The notes under the pieces are model-generated. The model saw only the letters and a program-made list of their open reading frames with translations, searched no databases and was not told the DNA's origin. From NCBI GenBank assembly GCA_039881145.1, contig JAYKKI010000032.1, positions 11,461,501 through 11,525,500 of the forward strand: 64,000 nucleotides of DNA, given 5' to 3'. Shown in pieces: positions 50,024 through 62,199 of the stretch. Numbering within the stretch: the stretch's first letter is position 1; each line of letters starts with the position of its first letter. The stretch is from Druceiella hillmani (taxonomy: Eukaryota; Arthropoda; Insecta; Lepidoptera; Hepialidae). A program made the position numbers and the translations under genes.

Positions 50024-51889
50024 TTTTTGCATTAATAATGATACCATTATTATTCGATCGATGTTAAAGTCATTTATCGATAGATGGAACCAAGAATTTT
50101 TTTGAAAACAGACCTAAAATATTGAGTCATAAACTCAAAATACGCTAAGTGGAGATAACAATAACGTAAAAACAAATCTTTGTCAAACATCAATATGTTA
50201 GATTCACCAAGATATCAAAGTAACTTGCGCCTAATGATAACACTATAATAACCAATTAAGCCAAAAAAGCAATTAATTTCAAAATAAAACATGAAATATT
50301 TTCTTTAAGTATAGACCCGGTGATTAGGTTCATTTTAAATTTTCTAATAATAAATTAGACAAAATCTTCATAAACCTTCGCACAATGAATTCTCTTTAGA
50401 AAATGACTTAAATCCGTCATCCACAATCACATCTAGAATAAGGGATAAGTAAGCATTAAAGTTAATCTTAAACTAAGCAGCAAATACATGAGTAAGGAAA
50501 TTTGTCACCATCCCACATTAACTAACATTAAAATACGACCTTATATTGTGTGTGATACTTCACACGCTCAAGATATGTTTATGTGGGGCGATATCCAAAT
50601 GAAACACCCGTGTTTCAAAGTTCTCGAGTCAAATTCAGTTGAGTACATGTGGAGGCTATGAAACATTTAAATTTACAAATATTGTAGCTTTGCTTAATTT
50701 GGAAAACCTTTCTGGAAGGATAAAGAGGTGATCAGATCTCAAAAACAATCAAATTTGTAAAAACTTGTATTCTTCACGAATGCTATATTTTTCGTATTTT
50801 TAAAATAATTTAGCTCGTAATAATATAACTCGATACGTTTTAACAGCCCAGAATATATGTCTATAATGATTAAAACTTGTAATCTTAGTGTAGGGTGTAA
50901 AACTTTTATATCCCTTTTTATAATATTTCTATTATTAAATTATATATAAAAGCTGCTTATGCAAAAAAACCTCAAAAATTGTTTTCGTCTATCATAGTAC
51001 TCAAGAAAAAGTACACTGTTATAAAGTACCAACATGGCGACATTCTCGATCGCATTCGTATCTGGTCTTCGAGAAAACAACAACATTTAAATAATGGCAT
51101 CCTCTTTTCTAACTCCAACACTTAGAAATTATTGAAGTTGAATCTGTACTATCGGAAAGAGACAAGAGACCTGTTTATTCTCTGTCATTAACATCCTTGC
51201 GCTATAAACTATATACAATTCATTGTAATAAAATTTAAGTGATATATTACATTTATACATAAGAAAACAGTTTGAAGCTAATTAATTACTTTCTAAAATT
51301 TTACTCTGATTCTCGATGTTTATCCATTTCAGTGACATATAATCAAGCAAACATTAATATTAATTATATCTACGTAACAACTCTTACCGGTGGGAAGTGC
51401 TATTTCATATCGAGATACTATTATGGTATCTTAAGTAAAGGAAAATCCCTTACTTATACATACAACAGTATGATTTATTAATATATACAACAGTGAATAT
51501 TGATACAACAGTATGATTTATTAATATATACATTTATTATTTGTTATAATTCAACCTATTTTAGCCGATAATTACATAATAATTGTGATAATTTATAAAT
51601 ATTTGATAAAGGAACTAAAATTTTAAACGTAACTTCCATGACCTGAGTATTGCACAGCACTAAATGAATTTTTGTCTTCACTACAATTGAAATCACTAGA
51701 TTAAAGTCTAGAGCCCTATTTCGTATTGGGCTTTTTGTATCTACGGTAAGTTTTTTCTATTCATTAAATGATTTTCATGATTTAGATTTTTTTTATAACT
51801 AAATTTTTCGGAACGATAAAATTGACACTGCTTTTCTTAAGATTCATTAGCGATGTTACCAGCTTTTGCCAATAGACAGAACCTCACAA
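50024..51889. other. AT-rich stretch, one small tandem repeat
   Basis: ACAACAGTATGATTTATTAA occurs twice at about 51462-51530. The open frame at 51272-51481 lacks recognisable similarity. Nothing else was seen. Confidence 0.5.
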
Positions 51890-52045
51890 TTGTTTCCAAA
51901 TGAAACATCCACAAAGAGCGTCGTACGGCAGGATTTTACTCGAAAATAAATAGGAAGATCGAAAGTGTAAAATGCGGCGAGCTTAGGACGTACGCGCGTC
52001 CTTTTTTGTTATACTCTTCGTTTAAGGCGGACGGTCAATTTAATT
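51890..52045 (-). repeat. CpG-bearing dispersed module, copy 3 (diverged)
   Basis: On the minus strand TTAATTAAATTGACCGTCCG, GGACGCGCGTACGTCC, CTCGCCGCATTTTACACTTT and GTGGATGTTTCATTTGG follow the module order, but with many changes and a shortened middle. Confidence 0.6.
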
Positions 52046-52274
52046 AACAATCAATGACACATCAATACATTTCTATTGGTTTGTTCTAACTTATTTTTAT
52101 TTATTTAAAATTATGTATTCATATGTGTGATCCAGTGAAAAGAGCATAATTTGTTTAATTTGTATTCAGTAAAGACACATTAACTGTAACATGTTTCTCA
52201 TTCTATTTTAAATTTTTTTTAATAAAAGTCTAACTTACGTTTTATATATATTTATATGTACGTATATTTACACT

Positions 52275-52284
<10 letters not shown>

Positions 52285-52325
<41 letters not shown>
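52285..52325. repeat. (TA)n microsatellite
   Basis: A pure TA run of about 41 bp, preceded by a CACACACATACATA transition. Confidence 0.92.
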
Positions 52326-52328
<3 letters not shown>

Positions 52329-53329
52329 TAAATTGAAAATATCCCAATTGTGCAGATTTTACAAGACATTTTTTGCAGACAAATTTTTTTAAATAACAAT
52401 ACTTCCTAAATGTACGACCAAGATAAATAAATATTTCATTCTTGATTTTCCGAGCTCCGATAGTTTCCAAAAAATTATTTTTACCGTATGTTTAGAAATC
52501 AATATGTTCTCTTAATGACATTTTTTTAACTTAAGAGCTCGTTTTGATCACTCTTTTCTTTAGCAATTGGGCAAAAAACATTTTTTTTTTAATTTATATT
52601 TTCCATGTTATTTAAAGGATAAAGATAATGTGATACTCAGACATAAATAAAACGTATTTTTCAATATCTAATGGATATGCATATTTATATCATTAAATAC
52701 TGCGTCAATATCAAATACAAAACAATTGTCCTTCAACTTGTCCTAACTGATAATAATAAAACGAGGAAATATAGACTGTTACGCCAGCAGATATTATTCG
52801 ATATACATTTGTGTAAATTTTTTTTCTGCTAAAATCAAAACTTATCTAATTTCCTCCTGCTGAAAAGTAACACAAGTTCTTATATTTGTTTAATTTGTGC
52901 TACTTATTAATAAAATTAAGCCATTACGATAAGGAATGACGTAATGATAAAAACTTAAAAATAAATTATATACTTCACTTATACTTCATATTTATACTTC
53001 TTACATTAATAGATTAATAAGTGTATTAGGTAAAGTACTTACACAGTAAGATTCGCTAATTTAATTATTATTAGGGTATCCAATATTCTTCAGGCAAACG
53101 GTCAATTTCCGGTGTACTCAAGCCAATTAATATTACTTCCACTGATGAAATAAAATTGGAATGCAAAGCAGGATTCAATAAAAAAATGTCTATCCTGTTA
53201 AAAACCATTACAACTTTATACCGATACCGGCTAAAAAATGTATATAATCAACTGATTTGAAAGTAAAAATATGAAAACAAATAATATAAGGATGAAATCG
53301 GCAACGAAACAAATATAAATTGAGAATTT

Positions 53330-53638
53330 GTATAATGTTGAATATATTTGTCGTTGATTTTGTAGAAATACATTGTCACTTAATTTTTATTCACAACTAA
53401 ATGAAACTACGTGATGAAGCATTATTTCTACTACATTTAAATTCTTAATCATAACCTAAATTTCATTGTATGACAACATCTTCAGGTGGGCAATTTGTAA
53501 AGATTGACTTATGATAATATTTAACACTGATAATATTAAATGCTGTTGAAAGTTTTTACGAGTTCTTTACAAATTGCCCACCTGACAATTTTGTCATAAA
53601 CTTAAGGCATAATAAAAATTAAATAAACTCGTATAATG
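53330..53638. mobile_element. Palindromic Penelope-like insertion, copy 4 (diverged)
   Basis: It begins TTGAATATATTTGTCGTTGA at 53338, the same terminus as copies 1 and 3. It is flanked by GTATAATG at 53330-53337 and 53631-53638 (probable 8-bp or longer duplication). The left arm retains ACTACGTGATG, and on the minus strand CCCACCUGAAGAU, GUUGU and GAAA, with a degraded stem III. A 20-bp exact inverted repeat, CAGGTGGGCAATTTGTAAAG, lies at 53484-53503 and 53564-53583. The right outer arm is largely lost. Confidence 0.62.
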
Positions 53639-54026
53639 ATTAAAATTTTTATTTTTAGATAATGGACTTCCTTCAAATACGTACAGTTTATTAAATACTT
53701 ACGACTTCCACCTTGCTTAGATTTAATTCCAATAGGGATGATCCTATCGAAATTAATCGACTGTTTCCTATTTTTTTTTGCTACTATAACGTTTAATTTG
53801 TTGTTGGAAATTATTATGTTTTGTTTCCTTTATCAATAAAACAAACTCCTCTTTTTACGGCAACAAAGCAACTACAACACTATTTATGGCTCAAATATCT
53901 TAAAAAGTTCTATTATGTGCAAAATTTTAAACCCAATAAATAAATTTTTAATAAATTTTTTAAGTGCAAAAATTTTTGCTGACTCACTTTACATTTCCAA
54001 CTCCTCGTTTTTCAATGCAGATATCG

Positions 54027-54027
<1 letters not shown>

Positions 54028-54073
<46 letters not shown>

Positions 54074-54082
54074 TATATATAT

Positions 54083-54114
<32 letters not shown>
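54028..54114. repeat. (TA)n microsatellite with TAGA interruptions
   Basis: A TA run of about 87 bp with two AGATA interruptions. The Ile/Tyr open frame over it is an artefact. Confidence 0.93.
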
Positions 54115-54116
<2 letters not shown>

Positions 54117-54294
54117 TTCTACTTCTAATTTGCAGTATGATAGATCAAATTAAAAGACAATTTTACTTTCCTTAAACCTGCAACTCTATCCATAGACTCC
54201 ATAGAATGAAATATTTCGACTTATCTGAAATGTCTTGCGAATATCATAAAGTCTTCCGAATATAAGTTAGATAGGGATAAAATAAGTTATAAAG

Positions 54295-54485
54295 GGATGT
54301 TGAAATACTTTTTTTAACCGGTATCAATACAATATGATGATAACGATATAATATGAAGGGATGTTGAAATAATTTTTTTAGCCGGTATCAATATAATATG
54401 ATGACATCAATATAATATGATGATAACAATATAATATGAAGGGATATTGAAATATTTTTTTTAGCCGGTATCAATATAAAATGAT
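54295..54485 (+). repeat. Short tandem repeat, three units of 63-83 bp
   Basis: Units start GGGATGTTGAAATA (54297, 54360) and GGGATATTGAAATA (54442). They share TTTTTTTAGCCGGTATCAAT and ATAATATGATGA, and the middle unit carries an internal partial duplication of the ATCAATATAATATGATGA part. Confidence 0.85.
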
Positions 54486-54664
54486 GAGAACTGGTTCAGG
54501 TCTCTTTACTTTTGAATAGTGTAATTGTAGAGTTGTTAATTAGCTATTAATTAGCTCTCTCAACATTTTTCGTTGCGAATGTAATCATTAACAAATTCGT
54601 AACATGTACAAAAGCTTTTATAAATGTAAGATAGATGAATATGCTTTATAGATATATAAGTTAG

Positions 54665-54865
54665 AAGAAGTTATTTCTGGCGCGTTAATTCCGTCGACCG
54701 CCCGCCGTAAATCAGGACTGCGGCGGAAGGGAACGGGTTTCTTACTTCCGATCCGCTGTTTGCATTAAATATTACCTCCAGCTTTTTAAATGCTTTGTAG
54801 ATGTATAATTTGGAATATTTAAATTAAAGAGTGAAACTGCATTCATTGGAAGCGATCGGTAACGT
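54665..54865 (+). repeat. CpG-bearing dispersed module, copy 4
   Basis: CGTTAATTCCGTCGACCGCC, CGCCGTAAATCAGGACTGCG, GCGGAAGGGAACG and CTTACTTCCGATCCGC keep the module order. The middle portion (TGTACTCGCCTC) is deleted. Confidence 0.75.
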
Positions 54866-57404
54866 GAAAGGAAAATGTAAAAAATCATATTGAAATTTTT
54901 AGAGGTAAAATTAATAGAAATTTGTAAGTATTATATGTATAATGATAAATAACACGATCTAACTTACTACGAATAGAAAAAATCCAAAAAGGTGACTGAG
55001 ATCTTACTGTTACTGTGAATAAAGAGGGAGAAAACCCTGAAATTAACCTATAATTTCTTGTTGGAACAAGTTCAGTACAGATACGAATTTCACAGTTTCA
55101 ATGGTTTTGTACCTCAAAAGGAAAAAAAAAGAACATATAGGATCATATCGTTGTCCGTCTGTTAATACTTTTTTTCTCAGAAACGCGTAAAGGTATCAAA
55201 TTAAAATCACGTACTTAAGTTTACGGTCCCTTGGAACTGTAAAAAAATCAAGTTAACGCAATCAAGAAGAACGCTAGAAATACGGCTATTTATGGCGCGT
55301 ATTTTGAAACTCGCAACTCAATCAAAAGCTATTTGGTAATTCCGATTGACCTAGAATTATATAATTTGATAGGTAACAATGTATTACAGCACAAGTAAAG
55401 GAAAAAATCCAAAAATCGTGAATTTGTAGTAACAGCACATCATTTTTTTTTCAATATTTTTTACAACGAAAATATATTGACTACATAATATTTTGCAGGC
55501 AATATTTGTGTTGTAAAGAAATTTTGTTTTTTAAGAGTTTGACAGATTTTTTTAAAATTAAGAAACATAAATAAAAACAACATGTTTAACAAAAAATATT
55601 CTACTGTAAAAAAATTATTTGAAATTTAATTTATTTTTCCAGTATTTTCATCTTAAATTTATGACAACATACTACACACTTAAGAAGTACATATATAAAA
55701 ATGTTACCTATATTTTACAACATTCAACAAAAGAATAATGTGAATTTACTGTATATTAAAAGGATAACTTGTATCAATTAAAACACTCAAATCTACCATA
55801 TAAAAATTTGATTCTTAAATTTCATGATAATTTTTTACATTAATATAAAAAATATAAATGTATACAAAACAAATCAAAAAACCTAAAGTGGAAATAGGTA
55901 AAAAGATTTATAAAGAGAAACAATAATTTATAACTAAAAAAATATATACCATTAACTGAAGAGTCAATAATGAATTTTTGAGCTTGAGTGAACTATATAT
56001 TCTTCTGTGTGTTAATAGTTTAATGTAATCATTTACCTTTTTAATACTTTTTATATTGAGATTTTTCTTTTTGTTACCTTCTATTATTAACATTTTTATT
56101 TATGTATTTTATTAGTGGGTAATATCTAATTGTTAATATGAAGTTAAAATAATTAAAAACCTTTGATTATCTGTATTCATTATTCGTGCAAATATATTTA
56201 AATAAAGATAAAATAATTATGGTCTTAGTAAGCCAAGTATAGAAAAATATATAATTTTGATAGAATTTTTAGGTAAAACATTGTATCAAGGTATTTTTTT
56301 TACATTTATAATTACCTACGTTTGTAAAAATATCGTGAAATCTAAAATAAATACGTTAAAAGCAACATTAGTATTTTCAGTTCTGGAATCTTCTTTTCAC
56401 TTTGTAAGAGTAACACTTGATAATACAATATTGAAAGCCCTAACCTCCATCAGTTGGCTTGTATCCAACAGCACAGAACACGTTTATGTACTCCCTGTGT
56501 GGATCATAAGAATTTTGTTATGCAATCAAATTATTATCATTAAAGAGGCTGTAAAAGTTTATAAAGTATTTTTTTTAAAGTTTAGATACACCAAAATTGG
56601 CTTCAATAATGAAAGTTAGCGTCAAGCTTTCGAACGCATTGCGTTAAAAATGTTTCTCTACAATTACTTGCATAGTTGATGCAACTTATAACTAATAGTA
56701 AGAAGCAGGTTACATAAACTAATCCCACATAGAAACGTCAAGACCTAACTGTAGGCTAAACAGCAGTTTCAGTACACAAATCTGAACTAAACATTTAAAA
56801 GTTAATGCTGAGATTCTTATGGAATATCAAGAGCGTTATTCATAGGGAGTTGATTTGAGAATGTTCAAAAATGAAATCGATTAGCTAATAACTTAATAAG
56901 TTAAAACCCATATTTATTTTCTCTATGATATCGCTAAAGTATATACCACGAAACAACTTGCCAAAAGTAACAGCAGTTGCAAGTGCATTCATTTTATTCA
57001 CCCGATATTAATCCACCTGATTGTCACTTACTCGGAGCTTCCTGGAATCATTTATTGAATAAAAATACCAACCTTGTGAGACTTTTCTAAATTCGTTATA
57101 ATTTTTTTCATTTAAATCACCAGATTTTTTTGACGATTTGATAATAAATGTAGTTCATTTTTTTCGCCTTGACGCGTGCGGCTAAAAGGATTCCATTATA
57201 GGAATTCCATTATATGGGATGAAACTTGTTACTTCTAGAATGTTAATTTCAAAAATATATTGCTACAGGACATAAGTCAAGTTATTTTGATTCAAAGTAT
57301 AAGACAAATAAGTCAAATATACTCAATACTAAAGGACTTGTAAAAATATATTGACCGATGACATGAAAGGCATATCTCACTGTAAGATAATTTTATATAA
57401 TACT
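54866..57404. other. AT-rich stretch with one unrecognised open frame
   Basis: The 120-codon plus-strand frame at 56257-56619 is hydrophobic (Leu, Ile, Val, Phe-rich). It lacks a good start context (it begins at a non-ATG codon) and shows no family motif. The complement around 56440-56530 reads DPHREYINVFCAVGYKPTDG between stops, which might be a relic of a real protein on the minus strand, but I cannot place it. Nothing else was seen. Confidence 0.4.
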
Positions 57405-57650
57405 AACTGGCCCGACAGACGTTTTTCTGACCTTTGAAACACAGCGCCACCTATAGGATCCAGATTTTATGATTTAATTTTTTGAAACTAAACCAACACA
57501 TAATATGGATATGAGTCATTTTGGTCCATAAATAGAAAAAAAATGTTAATAACTTGACTACAGTGCCTCCTGCCGAATCCTAACATAACATATATATTGT
57601 GTGAATATGACCTCAATCGATGAAGTCGTTCAGAAGTTATATTAACATAT
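57405..57650 (+). mobile_element. Fragment of a dispersed retroelement end
   Basis: TAACTGGCCCGACAGACGTT, CTTTGAAACACAGCGCCACC, TATAGGATCC and CAATCGATGAAGTCGTTCAG follow the wording of a very common insect repeat (CTGACCCGGCAGACGTTG ... GCGCCATCTATAGG ... AATCGGTCCAGCCGTT), generally regarded as a LINE or SINE 3' region. It has no coding part. The assignment rests on remembered consensus wording. Confidence 0.5.
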
Positions 57651-57721
57651 GCACCAATGGTTATACATAATATTATAAAATTAACTAGTCATTTTATTTC
57701 AGCGAATTCAATAATTTTGTC

Positions 57722-57722
<1 letters not shown>

Positions 57723-57776
<54 letters not shown>

Positions 57777-57814
57777 CATATATATATATATACATACATA
57801 TATATATATATATA
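57723..57814. repeat. (TA)n microsatellite
   Basis: A TA run of about 92 bp with GTATGTACA and CATACA interruptions. The open frames over it on both strands are artefacts. Confidence 0.94.
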
Positions 57815-57954
57815 TTTATATAGTGACTTTTTATTCGTTTTACACCTAGAAATAAAGTTGACGTCTGTCATAAATACAACCCATTCGCAGTATTAAAATT
57901 ATGAAAAAACTAATGAAATTTTATTTTGGAAAAAAATATTACAATCAATAAATA

Positions 57955-58620
57955 ATTAAACGCTCCGTACATTCGATTCAGTGCGCGTGCACTCACTGAG
58001 GCGCTCGCACCGATTCAAACTCATTGAACTGAATGGCGCACGCATCGAAATAAGCATTAGCGGTCGGTGCATGTGATATGATTTATTAACGTAAAATAGC
58101 ATACAATTCTAGAGTTCTAAAGCTAATTTTTTTTTCATTCAAATGCAATTAAGTGGTTCGTATCGTGTCCGAACACTATTAGAGTGTTCGGACTTTTCCC
58201 TGCTCGTTGCGAATTCGAACGATTAGCGAATTGTTTTAATTTCGGGGAAATGAGCGATTAATAGTTATTTTTTTAATTTAAATTGAACGTAAAGTAATTC
58301 AAGAGTATTTAAAAAAATTGAATCAACTTATTCACAACAGGTTTCATGCACTCATACAATACAGCCAAAATTTTGTGTTTTTGCTCGTTTTCACTTGCCC
58401 CCTCTTTTATTTACACTAACCGCTTTATCTCCGACCACAAATAAAAGTCTACGGATATCAGTTCGGGGCTGCGAGCAGACACCTTGTGCAGAATCCCAAC
58501 CAACGATCGCCAAATACATCCATATCGCAAGAAGGTATATTATTCCTAGACAAGGCCTAAGCGCTCTCTTGACGCGCCACCATAAAGGGGCCATCGCAAA
58601 ATAAATACGCGCGCCATAAT
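57955..58620. other. CpG-containing segment of unknown nature
   Basis: Two CpG-bearing blocks (57960-58080 and 58385-58615) stand out from the AT-rich background. The first has repeated GATTCAGTG/GCGC and CGCACGC motifs. The second overlaps frames open on both strands (58391-58604), of which none shows a known motif. Between them lies an 11-bp perfect hairpin, GTCCGAACACT-ATTAG-AGTGTTCGGAC (58167-58193). It could be a non-autonomous transposon or SINE, or a piece of unique host sequence. I cannot decide. Confidence 0.4.
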
Positions 58621-58839
58621 TTTGAACGATAAGTTTTAAAATAATACAACTCTTTTTTAAAGAACATTATATTATCAATATTATTATAAAAATAGTTTAA
58701 TCAGTTATAGTAATTAAATAACTCTTTTAATGTAAATCTGGAACAAATGAATACTTGTTTAAAGTTACTTCATCTATATTTATTGTAAATGAAACATTTA
58801 TAAACATTAAAAATTTGTTTCATAATATAACAAAAACAG

Positions 58840-59135
58840 ATTTATTTCAACTGGAAAAAATTTTATTTTCCAAATAAGCAAAAACTACAGAATTTACAAA
58901 TAAGATATATAACCAGATAGTCCTTAAAAAAGGAAAAAAAAAGTTTCGGAAATTATAATGTTACAATATATTATCAACATTATAATATATTTAAAACTTT
59001 ACAATGAAAAAAATAATGTGTAATTATCTATCGGAATTAACAAAAAACACCTAATTTAGACAGTGTACATAATTTTTTCTTCACATTTTTTGTTTTTCTA
59101 CTTAAAATATATTTTTTAATAATCTATTAATACTC
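58840..59135 (-). repeat. Duplicate of the transposase 3' end
   Basis: Similar to about 59260-59580, about 0.45 kb away in the same orientation. On the minus strand it ends with frame text KKKLCTLSK, paralleling KIKLCALSK of the neighbouring copy. The CAGATTTATT, TTTTATTTTCCAAATA and ATGTTACAATATATTA tracts also match. A 50-bp segment in the other copy (AATCCATAAAAAA and GGGTTTAATTTATGTTAC) is itself doubled. Confidence 0.65.
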
Positions 59136-59517
59136 ACTTAAAATCAGGTCAATTCTTCATAAAAAAAACGGCACATCGAGAGTTTTGAAGGGAGTATATT
59201 TATTTTTAATTAAAAATAATTTATAATCATTACCAATATGTTTTATGTTATTACACTGAGAGCAGATTTATTCTAACTTAAAAATAATTTTATTTTCCAA
59301 ATATATAAACTTAGCATTTAGAAATTACCACAGAGTCCATAAAAAAGAAAAAAAATTGGTTTTAATTTATGTTACAATACAGAATATTACCAGGTAATCC
59401 ATAAAAAAACAAAAAAAATTGGGTTTAATTTATGTTACGATATATTATTAACATTATATTCTATTTAAAACTCTATCTATTATATATTTTATCTATCTAA
59501 ATTAACAAAATTATAAC

Positions 59518-60150
59518 TTATTTAGATAATGCACACAATTTTATTTTCTTATTATTTATTTTACTTTTTAAAATATAATTTTTACCCTTTATATTATTAT
59601 TTAAAAATATGTTTGTACCTGTTTTTATAATATGAAACATAATATTACTAACAGAAGGCTCGGGTACGTTACAATAAAAGTCACAAAGTAAGAAATCATA
59701 TTTATTTAGTATTTTTGTAGACGTTATATTTAAAACCAGATGTCTTTCATTGTCACATTTTAAAAATTGTTCTTCGTTTTGTTTAGAAATTAACTTATTT
59801 ACAATAATATAATTAAATACAATTACATAAACAATATCTGGATGAGATAGCATTTTTTATCTGCATGGTTTTGCTCATTTCTATAAACTAAATAGTCAAT
59901 GCATGTTTTACATGTACTATTATTTAAATATGATCTGATACAATAACGAGCAATGTAACGTATCTGATTCTGGACATTTAAAATATCTTCTTCCGATATA
60001 GAAATGTTTAAACTGTTGCAGTAAACATTTTCTAATATTTTGCGATAAAGGTCAGCTACATTAAATTTACCAAAAGTATCAGATGTGAGTGTTAATGGTA
60101 ATAACGATTGAATTCTAAGTTTTGACTCTATTTAAAATACCTTCTGTAGT
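59518..60150 (-). pseudogene. P-element/THAP-like transposase C-terminal remnant
   Basis: On the minus strand, from about 60150 down, one frame gives LRIQSLLPLTLTSDTFGKFN, then NQIRYIARYCIRSYLNNSTC, where Y-I-A-R-Y corresponds to the Y-I-A-G-Y-V block, followed by C-x-x-C (STCKTCIDYL). One base out of frame, the 111-codon stretch from 59853 continues LSHPDIVYVIVFNYIIVN and ends KIKLCALSK at 59518. The YIAGY-x-x-x-x-x-x-x-C-x-x-C-x-x-x-L layout followed by L-S-x-P is typical of the C-terminal part of P-element/THAP9-type transposases. No THAP zinc finger, GTP-binding part or terminal repeats were found. It is frameshifted, so inactive. The family assignment is tentative. Confidence 0.42.
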
Positions 60151-61594
60151 GAAACTAAATACTGTGATCCTGCTTTATAATCAAAATACAGCTTTAGAAA
60201 AATTTAATCAATCCTAAAAATAACGATATAATCTAATTGGTTTAAAAGGCTAAACTTTTGCTTAAAATATATAAGAAAATTGTAGTCAAACTGTCCATGA
60301 TACTAATGGAGAATATTAGTTATATATTAAAAATCCACCTTGTCTGAAACTTTAGAATTCACTTTATGTAATACAAAAAATTGTAGCCTACTATCAAAGG
60401 CAAATATTCCTGTGTTATCTACAGTATAGCACAGAAATCTAATATTAAACCTGGCAATCACGAAAATGAACACATGTTTGGAATCCTTTCTTTGAAATCT
60501 GTGTAAAATTTGTGACTAAAATTAATTTTGCAAAATCCAGTCTTTTAAAATAATCCTAATAAGATCCTTTCCACCAAAAATAATGTACTGCTATTAATAA
60601 TAAATGTGTTGTGGTAGGATGCGTTAGTTGTCGGTGATCCTAATTATCACAATACTTTCGTATTTAAAATAAAATTTGTGTTTACGTTGCTCTAATGATA
60701 AGGTAACATGATGTAGAAATACATGAGTTTATTAAACATGTTACACATGTTTAATAAACATATTAATTAAAGCTAGATTAAAAAGAGGGTTCTCTTGTTT
60801 AAAAAAACGGTATCGATACTCTTTAGCACATCAAACCCCTTCATTAAAATTATAATGTACTAAATAAATAAATATTTGATGTTAATGAAAACAATAAAAT
60901 GTTAACATAAAGGTATTCTGTCAGTGATATTCCCACAAAAAGTTATTTCTCAATTCGTCGAACGTTTTAAGTTATACGTTGGATATATACGATAGTTGTA
61001 CGATGGATGTATTTTTTTCGTATTTGAATTATTACATTAGCTAAGATAAATTGCTCTTTCTTACTTTAGTACCACTTTGATTAAATGTTATCCAAACAGA
61101 ATAAAACTCTCCATTTATATCCAAACAACAGATTATTTTTCTTGAAGCTGAAAAAGGTTCATCCTTTCGAAAGAAAAATATTTTTCATAGGGGACTGATA
61201 AGCCAATTGAGGCAATGAAAAACTTTTATAAGGAAAGTATATCATTGCCTCGGATAAAAATAAATCGGATTAAAATTTTGATGTGAAAATCGAACTAAAG
61301 TCCTATCCAAATTCCAACTTTTTCATCGCTACAACAATGAATCTTAATGCTCGGCAGAGAGATAAAATCAACAAAAATTGAAGTCAGTCATATGAAAAGA
61401 ATCCAAAATACGTTTCTTAATTACATTTTAAATAAAAAATATATCACTGCAAAATAATTAAAAATAATGAAAAAAATGGGAAAAGAAAATTCATTATGGA
61501 TCTTCTTCATTTATAACTTTGATAAAACAATGTGTCACGTCGACAAAATTGATAAAGTACTTAAACGGTACAAAAGTCATTATGCAGTGTAGAA
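60151..61594. other. AT-rich stretch, possible further transposase debris
   Basis: Minus-strand text at 60160-60300 (FDYKAGSQYLVSLQK and preceding residues) may extend the P-like remnant but is full of stops. A hairpin of about 18 bp (TTATTAAACATGT/ACATGTTTAATAA) lies at 60723-60762. No other feature was seen. Confidence 0.4.
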
Positions 61595-61810
61595 CAAGTT
61601 ACTTTTGGGATGTTATTCCTTCGACCGCCCACCGTAAATCAGGGTGGCACGGCGGAATAGGAGTGCGCTTACGTCCTGTACTCGCCTCGTTTTCCACTTC
61701 CGATGCGCGATTTATGTTTAACAAGAGACTTACTATATAATGCTACGTGGATGATATAATTGGAAAATTTCAAGTGTGAAACTGTGTGCTATAGGACAAA
61801 AGAAAAATTA
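61595..61810 (+). repeat. CpG-bearing dispersed module, copy 5
   Basis: TTCCTTCGACCGCCCACCGT, GTAAATCAGGGTGGCACGGC, TTACGTCCTGTACTCGCCTC, CTTCCGATGCGCGATTTATG and CTACGTGGATG follow the module order almost completely. The upstream text (CACGTCGACAAAATTGATAA) also resembles that before copy 1, so homology extends beyond the CpG part. The 73-codon open frame here is not shared with other copies. Confidence 0.78.
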
Positions 61811-62199
61811 AATAATCTGAAGGTGACGGTGGATTCATTTTATCTGTGATGTTACACATTTAGTGGTAACGTCGCAGAAAAATTGCATTCCTAAGTAAAG
61901 ATTTAAAAATTAGATCTTTCCATAAAATACAATTTTGAGAAACTTTACTTACCTCCTTTTTGTGCCATTATAAATAATACTTATTGGATATTATATTGCC
62001 TCTAAATTTGTCTTTAGTAAGAAGGATCAATCACAATGCCTGTAAAATAATGTCTCGATCAATACTTCTACTAAGATTATATAATATGCAATCTTCACTA
62101 ATTCTATTCTTTTTTACACAGGAAATATTTTCGAATATTAGTCATAGAATATTGTTCTACATTTGAATAGTTCACGGATATTAAGTTCCATATAGCATC

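Noticed and set aside
56257..56619. 120-codon open frame as a membrane protein gene
   Set aside because: No ATG at the start, biased AT-driven hydrophobic composition, no recognised motif and no neighbouring exon signals.
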